Shown: positions 32,946 through 45,560, counted from the stretch's first letter. The stretch is 64,000 nt of DNA from Ovis canadensis (GCF_042477335.2 NC_091262.1:17876001-17940000), one strand, 5' to 3'. The notes: a model not told the origin generated them from the letters alone. Numbers and translations are program-made.

Positions 32946-35900
32946 GCCCACTGTCTTCCTGCAGGGCTCTGCTGCCTTCATCGCTGTCTCCCCTAAAACT
33001 CTCCTTAGCTGCTTCTGTGTCTCCCGGGCCTTTCTGGGCAGCCCTGTCCCAGGAGAGCAGGCCCACTCCTGGACATCCTGAAAGAAGGGAGCCTGGCCGG
33101 GCTAAGTCAGCCTCCTTGGATTTGAAACATCTGCTCAAGTGAAATCCCAAATTTACAGTAAACATGCTGGGTTTATTCTACTTCCTCCAGCCTCCTGACC
33201 ACCCAGTCGACAAAGGCCTCCAGATACTCCTGCGTCCTGTGGGCCAGTGCTCCTCTACCGAGTGTCTGACCCATGTGGTCTTGCTCATTTATTTCTGTGC
33301 TTCTTCATGCCAGTCTCCTCTGGAAGAGCCTTGACTGTCTTGTCCATTACAGTGTCCCCGGGCCTGGCATAGAGCCTGGCACATGGGGGTGATGCTTGCC
33401 CTAAGTGTGAGCAACAAATGATGAGTGAGGAGAGAGGGCCCCACCCATCAGGCTGTGAGTGTCCCTTCTGGCTGGAAGCTGAAAAATCAGGACCCCAGGG
33501 ACGGAGCCATTCCTAGAAAACTCTCAGCCCGTAGGCTGAACAGGAAAACACTGAAAAACAAGCTTTCCTGCAGGAGAAGGGTGCAAGCTGCCTCCACTCC
33601 AGAGTCTCTCCTTGGTCTCTGATGACTCTTGAACTAACCCAGGTCCTCTGAGAGACCGTGGCCCTGCCCCAGAGTAGGGCCAGTGCCCAGGCTGGTTTCC
33701 CTGAGGGACTGGGTAAGGGGTCTGATGAGCACAACCCTTGGTGGAGCCCAACCCGAAGATCAAATGTCTTGTGCTTTAAAATGTGTCCCTGCATCTGCAC
33801 AGGAGGGCACCCAAGACTTCCTAGTTCCCAGCACAGCCTTGGCTGAGCCACATGCACCTCCTTCAGGGGTGGGCAGCCCAAGCCCCCAGACAGGGAACTT
33901 TGTGCCAGCAGTTGGCAACCACAGCTCTCGGGACCATGGCCTTGGTCAGATGGGCTCACCGGGGCCTAAACTACCCCTTCTTCCCTTCTCATTCCCTCCA
34001 GGAGGTGCAGGGCTGACTGGGAAGAGCCTCTCTCTCTGGCCCTCAGGCACTGACCCTTCCTGAACCCGCACATTAGAGCTGCTGTGAGCTTCTCAGGACC
34101 CAGGACCCTTGTCTCCACCAGTTCAGTTAGGCCTGGCAGGTGAGACTCAGCCTGAGTGGCCACACAGGGCATGTCTGAGAACCCGAGGTGCTCTCATCTG
34201 CCTGTTGATACCGTGATAGAACTTTAGAAATCAGGGTTATCTGCAGAAAGTGGGAGTATCTAGTGACCCTATGATAAACCTAAGCGCCATGTGTGAGAAG
34301 GAGGTGGGCATGACCCCAAAGACATCTGAGATGGGCTTGGGGAGGTCATCATAGGGGGATGGGGTTGAGCCGAAATGGACGGTATATTTTGGAAGTGAGT
34401 AGGCTGCATTCCAGGCAGGCTCAAAAGGATCTTGAAAGTACAGGTGTCAGAGGAAGATGGCATGTCCCGGAAGAATCTCCAGGAAGGCAGGACATGTTGA
34501 GAGAGGCAACAGATGCCGCATTGGAGAGCTGGGCTTTTAGGCTACAGGTGAATGATGGCAGGAGAGATTAGATCTCTCTGTCGTTCAGACCCAGGAAATG
34601 ACCGACGTGCAACCCAAAGGGTTATGGGAGGCCTACAGATGACTGGTTTTCATCAACGGGTCATCTCCTTCAGTATTCTGTGGGGCGATTCGGGCCCAGG
34701 GCTGGATGCACTCCGCAGCACCCAAGGATTCTACTAGGGGCCTTGGAGCAGTCGTTGCTGAGCCTGGAGCCTGCCCTCACAGCTCTGGATGGTCTCAAGC
34801 TGTTCCTACCGGCACTGGGTTTGTTCAGAGATCTCAGCCAGGACGAAGACAAGCAGTCACCAAATATGTGTCCCTGGGGCCATAGCACCTGATCAGCTTC
34901 GGCCGCATGACAATGGATCTTTGGCCTTTGTTCCAGGGACCTGACAACTGGTTGAGGAGGAGACAGCTCCTCGAAGTCTGTGCTGAAACCTGCTTCAGGA
35001 ATCACACACAGAGCAGTTTAGAGGGGAGAATTCTCTAGGTACCACTTGGTATAGATGAGGCCATTGAACATCAGGCTTAACTTTTAAAGACATTTAATGA
35101 TGCAGTGATGATTATTTTTGTGACAAAGTCCTGGTTAGAAAGAAAGAAGAAATGAAAGGGGGAAGGGAGGGAAGGCAGGAAAGGAGAAAAAAAGAGAAGA
35201 AAAAAAGAAAGGGAGAGAGACACCAAAGAGAGAGATAGGAGGCGGGGAGGCAGGGAGGGGAGGGAAGGGAGGAAGGAAGGAAGAGCAAGTTCAAAACTCT
35301 CTCCAAGGCTCCTTGGGTGTTGGTGTGTTATCACTGTGATTCCAACAGGATTTTTTTCAGCACATAGTTGAGCTCTTCTTGCTATTTTATGAAGCAATCG
35401 GTCCTGTGTTGTTACTACCAATACTATTTTCTGGAACTAAGGCGACTAGTGCCTGGACTCCTGACTTCCTCAGGATGAAAGCACTGCAACAGCTTCTGAA
35501 AATTGCATAAGCAATGTCACAATGTGTCATGAAAACAAGGAATGACTCAAATGTTTTCGTCATTGTCATAATGACAGCTGTTCAGTAAACAGCACAAGAA
35601 GGAGGAGAAAAATCAGAATAGCGGCACTCCCACGCCCCTGCTTCCATTTTTCTGCGTTTCCATGTTGTGCTTTTCTTTGTGATCTCGAATTGATCAAGTT
35701 CAGCATGTCCTATTGCTAGACATTTGCATGGTTTCCAGTGGTGCCTGGCATAGATAACACTCCAGTGAACATCTCCATGTACGTGACTTATAAAAAAAAT
35801 TTGGACTATTTCCCTATGACGAACTTCTTAAGTTGGAATCACTGGGTAAATCTGAAGAGGCATTTTCAGGGATTCTTAAGCACAATTCCGAGTGGCCTCT

Positions 35901-37003
35901 ACCCAGCATACAGCCCTGAGGACTGTCTTCTTCCTACAATTTTTTAAATTGAAGAATCACATCCCAAGCTTGATTCACACAACACTGGTGCAGATGCTCT
36001 GGGGAGGTACTCTGGAGTCCAGCAGGTTCTGGGGTGGCCCAACCATAAAGCAGTCTGTGCCACCCCCTCGGTGTATGGGGATGATGGGCTAGCTTCACTC
36101 TGATGATCCTCAGGCATTTCAAACACAATTTGCCCCAGTCAGAGTGAACATCTCCCACAGTCAGCTCAGACTCCAATAGTTCTAGCATCCAACCTGGAAG
36201 TTAAAGCTTCTCCATCACCCCATCAACTCCCCAACACACATGCACCTAAATTCCTCACCAAGACCTTGTAAACATCTTCTACCTCCTTAGATGCATTGTA
36301 TTGTATGTGTGTTTTACCTCAGTAATTTAAAAAGGTAATTAAAAAGAATCCACTCTGAATCTACCCTTCTTTTCAGCTCCAGCGAGCAGCTTGGTTCAGA
36401 CCCTGGTCTAGAAGGCTCCAGCGCCTGGCCTCCTGCCTCCAGCCAGACCACCACTTCAGAGTCATCTGGGAGCTTTCCAACAGGCACACCCCTGCATCAC
36501 TCTGGGCCTGGGAGCTGGGCCTGGGGACTGGCCCCTCCGCCTGGCTCCCCGGATGATCGCTGTGTAGACTGGTGGTGACAGCGCCCTGCAAGAGGACCTG
36601 TTCGTGCCCTGCCATGGCCCGACTTCTAGCAACTGCTGCTCACCTTCTGCTGGTTATTTCTGATGTGTTACTCTCCAGTCACAACAGAGTTTGAAATCCC
36701 TGCCCACCCTGACACACACACATACACACCCCACGTGCGTGTGCAGCGTGCTCTAAATCAGCTGGACCTCTGGGCCTTCCTCTGCCCAGACTGTGCCCCT
36801 GCCAGGCCCTTCCCTCTGCCCCCTCACTCACCCCCCTGAGGACACTCTCTTTTCTCAGCTCATGTGGGCTCTTGATGAAGCGGCTCCATTCTCAGTACTC
36901 ACTCACCAAGCTCTTTGGTGGACCGGATGGGAAAGAAGCATTGTGGGTAACAGGGAAACCCCAAGACAGGATTTAAAATGTAGGCAGGATAGCTTACACA
37001 CTC

Positions 37004-37008
<5 letters not shown>
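32946..37008. other. Single-copy DNA with old LINE fragments
   Basis: An L2 3'-end-like piece lies at about 33230-33420 (GGGCCTGGCATAGAGCCTGG, CACATGGG). An old reversed L1 3' end lies at about 35700-35945 (CATTTGCATGGTTTCCAGTG; GTTGGAATCACTGGGTAAAT). A purine-only tract lies at 35137-35290. No gene is recognised; open frames such as 33959-33513 on the minus strand have no recognisable content. Confidence 0.5.
35137..35290 (+). repeat. Purine-rich (GA/GGAA)n tract
   Basis: About 150 bases almost wholly A and G, grading from GAAA-rich to GGGA-rich. The right end (about 35241-35281) has at least five runs of three or four G separated by short loops, a G-quadruplex pattern. Confidence 0.9.

Positions 37009-37044
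<36 letters not shown>
37009..37044. repeat. (TG)18 microsatellite
   Basis: An unbroken TG run followed by CATGGA and a (GA)6 run. Confidence 0.97.
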
Positions 37045-37045
<1 letters not shown>

Positions 37046-37137
37046 ATGGAGAGAGAGAGAGAAAGGAGAAAAGGGATCAAGTTTTCAGAACAAATAAACA
37101 GCATCCTTATCTGACAAAGTATTTTTTCTGATTTATA

Positions 37138-37534
37138 AAGAGAGCTGAGTGCCAAAGAATTGATGCTTTTGAACTGTGATGTCGGATAAGATTCTTGAGA
37201 GTCCCCTGGACTGCAAGGAGATCCAACCAGTCCATCCTAAAGGAGATCAGTCCCGAATATTCATTGGAAGGACTGATGCTGAAGGTGAAGCTCCAATACT
37301 TTGGCCACCTGATGCAAAGAGCTGACTCATTTGAAAAGACCCTGATGTTGGGAAAGATTGAAGGTGGGAGGAGAAGGGGACAACAGAGGATGAGATGGCT
37401 GGATGGCATCACCAACTCAATGGACATGAGTTTGAGTGAACTCTGGGAGTTGGTGATGGACAGGGAAGCCTAGCATGTTGCAGTCCATGGGGTTGCAAAG
37501 AGTCGGACATGACTGAGCAACTGAACTGAACTGA
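37138..37534 (+). repeat. BovB LINE 3' end, plus
   Basis: From AGAGCTGAGTGCCAAAGAAT to the tail GAGCAACTGAACTGAACTGA. It encodes the last about 120 codons with a nearly open frame from 37195 ([20 protein letters not shown], then [20 protein letters not shown]). Confidence 0.94.
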
Positions 37535-39994
37535 TGAAAAGTCTCATATGGGCACAAAATTAAGTATGGTTGCTTATTCAGTCAACAAAACCACACAAAG
37601 AATAACATGACATGAAAAAAATTGGAAATATTGCAAGGACTACATGGGATATTTGAAAGTTTGAAGTGGGAAACTTCCTCCTAGCCCTTATTGCTAGACA
37701 GGTTAAAATTCTCTTTTCTTCAGAATTAGAGCATGGGTCATGGGGACACTGCTGAATTTCATGACAGCCCATGAGAGCATGGGCTTGGGAAGGGGCAGGC
37801 TCCTATAGTAGTATGCCTACTCCCTCTCTCCCTCCAGCATTCTGAGACAGCATTGGGCTGTTCTGGCAGGAATTATTGCTTAACAGGAAAAATGCCTCAG
37901 GGAGTTCATCTAAGTTAGGAATTGCTCCAACTGTGGTACCCAAATCTGTTGCTGTTCAGGGATCCTAAGAGCCAGAAGCACCTGCTTGTAAAATAAATTA
38001 GATTATGCAGTCCATAGGCTTTCCAGGGATCTTGTTTAGAATTCTGCAGTGGGGTACTTGTTTGGGCCCTAAGCAGGCAATGGCCCAGACTGCCATCTGT
38101 TTCTGTTCAGAAGGCTCAGGGGGCTCCACTTCTGCTACATTTGCCTTGGCAGAGACTCTTGAAGACAACAAAATCCATCACAGAGTGAGCATTTCAGGGC
38201 TGGAGAGGGAGAGATGAAGGGAAGGATGGGAGATCAACGCCTCCTGGATGGATAAAGGCAGGAAGGATGCCTCCTCAGTGGATGAAGGCGGGAAGGATGC
38301 CTCCTGGATGGATAAAGGCAGGAAGATGAGGGTCTTGGACTGCAGTCAGGGATGAGGAGGGCATCTTGCTGGAGAGAAGAGGAAGAGTGGAGGGCAGCTT
38401 GCTGTAAAGCCATATAGAACCCCTCATGATACTCCCTTGCTCCCCAGCAGAAGCCACTGGAGCCACTGAGATCCTCCTGTGCCAGGGCAGGCCCCAGGCC
38501 CTATCCTGCTCACATTTTCCCATCCAGGCCCCTGTGGAGAATTTTCTGCCCACATTTTCTGCCCAGACCCCTGTGGCCCAGCCTCCTTTTTCTTTGGTCC
38601 TCCTTACTACCCATTTGACTTTCAAGCAGATCACTGCCTTCTGTTTTCCGACTACTTCTCCGGCCTCCACAAACCCACTGTCTGGATTCAGCTGACACCC
38701 TCATCCTTTCTCAGTGGCCACCTCCCTCTTCCTGGAACGATGGTAGGCCTGTCTCTCAGGCCCTCAGCCCTTTCTCTGTCTCTCTCCCATCTCCCTCCAT
38801 GGCTTCAGCGGCCACTCTGAATAAATGATCCTCAACTTTGTTTTATCCCACTGAGTTCTCCCAACAGCCTTGAAGATCTCCAGATGGTAAACCTGAGCCA
38901 CTGAGGGTGCTGGTGACAAGCCTCAGGTCACCACAGCAGAGGCGGTGCTGGCTCCGCAGCGAGAGGCTCCTCCACACTGGGCCCCCCTTCTGGTGGCCTG
39001 GCTCTCCTGGGGCCCCTGATATCCTCGGGCCCCCAGGGATAAATGATACCCACAAACTACATGTGAAAATACTTACTAATTTTTACTTATGTTATTCCTA
39101 AAATTTTCTTCCCTCTTATCTTAGAAGTATATTTTCACAAGGACATGAAATGCCTGAGTTCAAATTAGGAATGTTAGCGCCTTCTAAATTCTGCAGGAGA
39201 ATGTGGTCGTCAGGCGGCCCTGCTGACCAGCCATGGCCGGTCCTGCTTTCCCCATAGCCCAGGCTCCACCTGTCCCTGTGAGCGGCCCATCTGTCCATGG
39301 ACACTTGGGTTGTTTCTGCTTTTCAGTTACTGTGAATGAAGGTTCTGTGAGCATGAGTGTGCTTCTTCAACAAATATGTTATGAATATTTTCCTTACTAG
39401 CATCAAAGGAGGTGAGGCCTTTGAGGGGCTGGGGAGGGGGTTTGGTGCCCAGTCTTCAAGCTGCTTCCCCAGTCATGCTGCACTGGCAAAGACCCAGCAT
39501 TTTCAAACTGGGCAGAGTCAGAAAAGACACCATGATAGGCTCATGGCCCCAGAGTTTGGTCCTGGCACAAGTGTGGTGTATATCAAGGAGAAAGGAATTT
39601 TGATGTTGAGATGTCAGACTGAATGTCTGTAAATGAACAATGACGATGTCAGTTGGCTACTATTGGTATTTAGCAAATTCGTCAGCTGGCAATGGACATT
39701 AAGTGATGAGACTGGTCTTGAAAAATAGCCATTTGCTAAAGTATAGTCAGTCAATCAGAAGATAATCAACTCTCTGAATCCATTTTGGTCCATGTTGAAG
39801 GTATGAAGGAGAGAGAGTGAAGCAACATGGGAAAGGGGTTGGGAAGGCTGGGGGTGGGGACAAGGCGGAGAGAAAGGGTCGGGGGGTGTACAATGGTATC
39901 AGCCGCTTTTGGTTGAGCACGTGCTGAGTGCCAGGAAATATGTGAATTGCTTCTCACACATGTGGTGATGAAGGGGAGAGATGTTGTTCCTTGT
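37535..39994. other. Single-copy DNA with a minisatellite
   Basis: No gene is recognised. A three-unit minisatellite lies at 38240-38328. A diverged L1 3'-end-like patch lies at about 39295-39400 (CACTTGGGTTGTTTCTGCTT). A G-run cluster at 39829-39859 fits a G-quadruplex. Several overlapping frames at 38426-38820 lack family content. Confidence 0.5.
38240..38328 (+). repeat. 30-bp minisatellite, three units
   Basis: Units at 38240-38269, 38270-38299 and 38300-38328, each beginning CCTCCT and ending GGCAGGAAGGATG or a close variant. Units 1 and 3 are nearly identical; unit 2 differs at several bases (CAGTGGATGAAGGCGG). Confidence 0.95.
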
Positions 39995-40512
39995 AATGAG
40001 TTGAATGGTGACTCTCCAAGTATAGGTCCAAATCCCTCGAATCTGAGAATGTCGCCTTATTTGGAAAATAGGTCTTTGTAGATGTAATTAAGGATTTTGA
40101 GATGAAATCATCCGAATTACCTGGATAGGCCCTAAATCAATGACAAGTGTCATGTAAGGGACAGAAAACGAACCCAGAGACACAGAGGAAAAGGTCACAT
40201 GATCATGGAGGCAGAGATTGGGGCCATGGAGCCACCAAAACTGGATGAGGCAAGGGACCAGGCTTCCCCTGGAGCCTCCAGAGGTGAGCTGCACCCTGCA
40301 ACCCCTCAAGTTGGGACTTCAGGCTCCAAAACTGACAATAAATTCTTTCTGCTTTAAGCTACTCAATTCAGTTCAGTTCAGTCGCTCAGTCGAGTCCAAC
40401 TCTTTGCGACCCCATGAATCGCAGCACGCCAGGCCTCCCTGTCCATCACCAGCTCCCAGACTTCACTCAGCGTGTAGCAATTATTGTGGCAGCCTCAGGA
40501 AATTAATACATC
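39995..40512 (+). repeat. Ancient LTR (MLT1/MaLR-like), split by BovB
   Basis: GTAATGAGTTGAATGGTGAC start, GAATGTCGCCTTATTTGGAA, GTAATTAAGGATTTTGAGAT, GATCATGGAGGCAGAGATTG, then GACAATAAATTCTTTCTGCT as the polyadenylation area. After a BovB tail insertion at 40364-40471 the LTR end follows: TTATTGTGGCAGCCTCAGGA and AATTAATACA. No internal coding sequence is attached, so it is a solo LTR or remnant. Confidence 0.65.
40364..40471 (-). repeat. BovB 3'-terminal piece of about 108 bp, minus
   Basis: Only the tail end is present: ATTCAGTTCAGTTCAGTCGC, TTGCGACCCCATGAATCGCA, TGTCCATCACCAGCTCCCAG. It interrupts the LTR just before its end and is an extreme 5' truncation. Confidence 0.9.
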
Positions 40513-41831
40513 CCTTGAAAATTATATTATTAAAATCTTTGAAGCAGGTGTGGGTGAACTGCAGCTTTGCCTATCAGCTTGAAATCAGCCATTTCAATTG
40601 GCTGAGGCGGGATGGGAGAGGATGGAGCGCTGGAGGGGGTTTGGGGGATGGAGCAGCAGGCCTGCAAACTGGGGCTGCAGGTGCAAACCTCTGGGAAAGC
40701 TTCTCCGCACGTCTGATTAGAATCTCATTTGTCAGAAGTTTCTATTTGCCAGTTGTCCTGAAAAGTTCCCACCTCTCTCTCCTCATCACACACTCATGCA
40801 CATTCATTCAATGTGACCCAACTGCCCACATATCAGTGTCCACCAACACTCTGACTACGCTGCTAGGCTGACTTGCTTTAGCGTAAACCTTAGCTTTCCC
40901 CATCTCTATGACAAACTTGTTAACTTTGATCACCATTTGCAACTAATTGTCTTTGTGAATCAGAAAAAGAAAAAAGAACTAGAAAACTATCAAACATAAT
41001 TTTTAATTACATCCAGGCCCAAAGCTCTGTCATACTTAGAGAAACACAGTGCATTTGGTAATTTCCAACTTTACTTACATCTTTTCCAAAACATTTGGTC
41101 CATAGTGATTTTGACTCAGATTCCCACAAGCATCCGCAGTTGCAAACACTCTGAGATTCCTGGAAAATTCCTGCTTTCCCAGCTTCTCATGCCACCCCTC
41201 CCCCAGTCTCTTCCCCATCTCTCCCCTCACCATGAGCTTCGGCCATGTCAAGGTCCCTGGACAAGCAGGATCCTCTGTGGAACACACCATTCCATTCTCA
41301 TAGCTTTCTTTTTCTTCTATTTTGAAAATCCACCTTCTCAATTTTGTCCCTTGTGTAAGAGTTGGGGAGCATGAAGGTTGTGCAACCTGTGGGGGTTAAA
41401 TAATTTTCATCCTGTCTCATCACAGTTATACATCTAGCTACATAAAATATATTTATACCTATAAAGCCACTGCTTTTGTCTGTTGTATATAAAATCATGC
41501 TTTATTTAAGGGGGAGGCTCACTATAAAATATAGACTTGGAAGGAGGAAGTGGAAAAAGTGAGTGCTTATCTGCATTTATCCACCAGGTCCACAGAGAGG
41601 ATGCATGATTGGGTCCCAATCTTCTCAAGGCCCCACCTTGATCTGCAGGTGGGATCCCCCACAACTACCCACCCCACCCTGCCCCGTGCTCACGGTGCAC
41701 ATTACATTAGGTCCCTCGTGCCTTCTGGTCTCATCTCAAACCGGCCCTGGTAGGGAGCTCTGTGCCCCTCTACCAGGGGAGTGCTATTTGATTCTGGGTG
41801 TCAAAGGAGAGAGTACTGAACTGTCCACAAG
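40513..41831. other. Single-copy DNA, nothing recognised
   Basis: No gene, RNA or clear repeat was identified in this stretch. Confidence 0.5.
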
Positions 41832-42080
41832 GTTTCTCCACGCCAGAATACTGGAGTGGATTGCCATGACCTCCTCCAGGGGATCTTCTAACCCAGGGTT
41901 TGAACCCAGGTCTCCTGCATTGCAGGTGGATTCTTTACCATCTGAGCCACCGGGGAAGCCCAAGAATACTGGAGTGGGTAGCCTATCCCTTCGCCAGAGG
42001 ATCTTCCTGACCCAGGAATCGAACCGGGGTCTCCTGCATTGCAGGTGGATTCTTTATCAGCTAAACTACCAGGGAAACCC
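41832..42080 (-). repeat. Two BOV-A2-type SINE pieces in tandem, minus
   Basis: The reverse SINE pattern occurs twice. The first ends at TCTGAGCCACCGGGGAAGCC (41942-41961). The second starts AAGAATACTGGAGTGGGTAG and ends CAGCTAAACTACCAGGGAAA. Both carry the CTCCTGCATTGCAGGTGGAT tRNA-related part. This is the dimer-like arrangement typical of BOV-A2. Confidence 0.9.
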
Positions 42081-44984
42081 CTCTGCAGACAGATTCTGGA
42101 AATAAGGTCAGAGTTTGGATGGATGGCCCAGGCTTTCTGGATTATAACAGGAAAAAACTGCATGTTTTTAAAATGTTGGGATGTCTGCACACCCTCTTCT
42201 ACTTTTATGCTAACTATAATATTCGTTTCCTAAAACCCTGAATGGGAGCCATCCTCATGAATACATGTGCTAAGGCGTGTGGAGGGTTGCCATGTTGCCA
42301 CTTGCTCACTGTGTTCTGATATTTGCCGGCAACTCCAAAAGGGATTGAAAGTCAAGTTGTCTTTAATTTGGAATTGATTGAGCATGTCTCCTCAGTTCCT
42401 ATTAGCATGTGGGGCTTTGAACAGAGATTAAGCAATTCCCTAGTGCTGGCCTAGAAATCAGTATCCTAATTAGTGTTCAAAGCAGACAGCTACTTCCAAG
42501 CAAAGCCTCCTGTTCTGGCATAATCGGCTTGAATTTCCAATTTCAAGCCTCTTTTGGCTTGATTTAAATTTATCAGAGGATCTTTCAAGTGTTCAAGTGT
42601 AATTTGGGAGGATTGGGATTATCACTTTGGAGTCCTGCGTGTCCTACTGGGGAGAATGTTCTGGGCTTTTTGGTTCAAAGATAATGACTCAGAAGTTATT
42701 AAGTGCCAGGCATTGACATAGGTGCTGCAAATACAGTGGTGAAGCCAAAACAGAGAAAGTTCCAGCTCTGGTGGAGTTTATCGTCTAACAGGGGGCAGAT
42801 ACAGTGGGAGGCCCTCAGGAATAAAAGCACAGTCACACCAGTGGTAGGACAGAGACACGGTCTATGAGAGCTTATCCTGGGGATTCGGAGGAGTGACAAC
42901 CGAGTTCTGGAAGGTGGGTAGGTGAGGAGGGGGAGGCCTGTCTGTAGCACAGGACTGCTGGTGTGGCTGGAGCAGAGAGGAGCTTTCAGTGCAGGAGCAC
43001 TGGGAAGTGACGCCCTTGGCCAAGAAAGAGAAGCACGGTGCCTGAAGCGCAGGAGCTGGTCCGGCCCCTGGGTTGGGGCATCGGTGTTGGAGGGAGCTGG
43101 CCTGTTGCTCCCAGCCTGGTCCAGTTGTCCTGCAGATGCAAATAACCTCATGGGACACAACACCAGGCAAGATGTCCCCAAGGCCGTGATGAAGCGTAAC
43201 AGACTGAGGTCACTTGACAGTCGTGTCCAAGCACAGACAAGTCAAGGCGCAAACCTCAGAAGAGTGCACGTCCTTCTTTCTGGGTTCAAACCAGCGGCTG
43301 CCGCTCCTGTGTCACCTCCATCGAGGCTGCCCCCTTGCACACAGCATTTATCTTTTATCAGACACCCGATCGCAGAGCTGGCCCCACTTCCTGACAACCT
43401 GTCTAGAGCAGAGTCCCACTTCCGTGGGCACCCCAAGTCCTGGCAGAAGCCAAGCCCTCAGCCCTGTCCGCATCCTCTGTCTGGATGCCCTGGGTTGCCC
43501 TGGGCAGCCGTGCCCTCTCTGCGTTGGGTGATGCATCACCTCTCCCTTGTGGTGGTAACAGGGAATCCAGAGCAGGGGAAGGGGTGTCATTGGTGTTTTG
43601 TCTCCCCTCCTCCCCAAACTTGCTCAGGTTCTGATGTCTTCCCTGCCCAAGAACAGTGAGGGAAAAGGGCAGGGCAGCCACAAAGCTATTACTTGGACTT
43701 CTCACCCTTGTGATCTCACATGGGTAGCATTTTTAAAGAACTCTCTTTTCTGGGCACTGAGTTCTCCAGGGGCCCCACCACACCCTCTGCTGGGAAGGCT
43801 TTGCTGAATGCATTGACCTGGGTGAGCGTGTACCAGAGGGCTGGCACCTCGAGCTTTTCTGTGGCATTTAGGCCCACAGTGTTTAACCTTTGGGACTGGG
43901 TGCAGGCTGTCCTTGCCCTCACTCTGCTGTGAGGGCTGCGTGCCAGCCCATCCTGTGGGCATGGACCTACTATGCGCCCTACACTGCAGGGAGACGGTAA
44001 GGAGATTCCAGTGGACCCTCTCGGGGCTCAGCTGGTGAGATCCAAGGTGGAGGAGGTGGCACCGTCTGTTCTTCCCCTGGGGGAGTGGAACGGGGACTCA
44101 GAGGACAGCACTGGCTCTTTCCCAAACTCTGCTTCGCATCCCGGCTGCCCCTGATACTTTAGGCCCTCTGCAGATGAGTGCAGGTGCCTTCGGAGCTTCA
44201 GCTGAAATGCTGAGACTATTGTCTTGCTATTTCAGAGGAAACGAGCGCAACATGCAGATAGACTCTTGACACCTCATCCATTGATCTGCCCAGAGCAGGT
44301 GAGTTCTGGGCAGTCTAGGAGGGGCCCCAGAACCCTTCCCATCCCCGCTTCCTACCCTTGGGCCCCAGCGGTACCCGACCCTGGAATGAATGAGCTCCCA
44401 TCCCGTGAACACTCATCTCGGGGCAGCTGCCAATTCTGGCCCCACTACTGGGGATCTGCCGGCCTGCATCTGCTCCGCTTCCCTGGGCACCGAGGCCTGT
44501 GGCCATCAGGGTGGAACAGAGCCCCAGAGCCAGCCTTGGTGGTGGGCCCCAGGAGCCAGGAGCCTCGGTCCACGCCAGACGGCTTCCCCTGGGAGGAGAG
44601 GCTGTGACAGCCCCAGTGCCAGTCCAGGGGACTCCGGCCGTCCTCTAGAGAAGTGTGACCACTGACTCTGAGGAAACGGTGACGTCCAGACCCAAAGTGG
44701 CTAACTTTCCCAGCTGTCCTCCTTACCCAGTAAGGGGAACTGTGCCAAGTCCCAGCTGCGGGAGAGTCTGGAGTTTCTGATGTCATGCTCTTAGAAATGG
44801 TCTTTGCACAGCCAGAGATCCACATGACTGGGAGAAAAAGGCCAGTTTTCTTCTTGGAAGTTCCAGCCAAATCAGGCTTGTGGAAGCACTTCACTAAACT
44901 CCAGGAGAAAGACCCTTTGCCTTCAGCCCTGAGTGTAGGATTCCTGTTCTCAGGCAGATTCTCTTCCTGTGGGATTTGGAGAGA
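42081..44984. other. Single-copy DNA; AT-rich block then GC-rich block
   Basis: 42290-42680 is unusually balanced and AT-rich, with several TTAATTAG/AATTGATT-type words, and matches no repeat I know. An L2-like piece lies at about 42690-42840 (AAGTGCCAGGCATTGACATA). 42840-44984 is GC-richer with long but unconvincing frames (42922-43659 plus, 245 codons; 44224-44607 plus). No exon can be supported. Confidence 0.45.
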
Positions 44985-44989
44985 GGCCT

Positions 44990-45060
44990 GGATTTGGAGT
45001 CTTCTACTCCTTGTGTGATCACAGGCAAGCCATACTACCTCTCTGGGCTTTAGCTTTCTT
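44990..45060 (+). repeat. MIR, left half
   Basis: GATTTGGAGTCTTCTACTCC, TTGTGTGATCACAGGCAAGC, CCTCTCTGGGCTTTAGCTTT. This is the MIR core; it is interrupted at 45060 by an L1 and continues at 47658. Confidence 0.8.
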
Positions 45061-45560
45061 TCTTTTTTTTAACTTTATTTTTTAATTGAAGTATAATAAA
45101 TTTACAATGTTGTGTTAGTTTTAAGTATACAGCAAAGTGAATCAGTTTTTTATATATATATATATAAAATCAGTTTCACACACACACATACTCTTTTTCA
45201 GATTCTTTTATGTTGTAGGTTATTATAGGTTATCTCCTAGTATACAGTAGGTCCTTGTTTACCTGTTTCACACAGTAGTGTGTGTATAATCCAAACTCCT
45301 AATTTATCTCTTCCTCACTCCTACCCCACTGTCCTCTTTAGTAATCACAAATTTGTTTTCTATGTCTGTGAGTATATTTCTATTTTGTATATAGGTTCAT
45401 TTGTAGAATATTTTTAGGTTGCATATATAAGAAATATCATGATATTTGTCTTTTTCTGTTTGACTTACTTCACTTAATACGATAAGCTGTATACCATCCA
45501 TGTTCTTGCAGTTGGCATTCTTTCTTTTCTATGGCTGAGTAATACTCATATATATATATC
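45061..45560 (-). repeat. L1 3' part, minus, left half
   Basis: TTTTTTTTAACTTTATTTTT is the reversed A-tail. It is followed by the 3' UTR (CAATGTTGTGTTAGTTTTAA, CAGCAAAGTGAATCAGT) and a TATGGCTGAGTAATACTCAT stretch, where BovB material interrupts it. Confidence 0.88.

Noticed and set aside
36793-37131. 112-codon frame with Cys-Val repeats
   Set aside because: The repeats are translation of the (TG)18 microsatellite.
38240-38328. CRISPR-like repeat array
   Set aside because: Units are directly adjacent with no spacers, and the DNA is mammalian; it is a minisatellite.
42922-43659. 245-codon open frame, plus strand
   Set aside because: GC-rich unique DNA where stops are rare. No family motif, no supported splice or start context, and competing frames are open on both strands.
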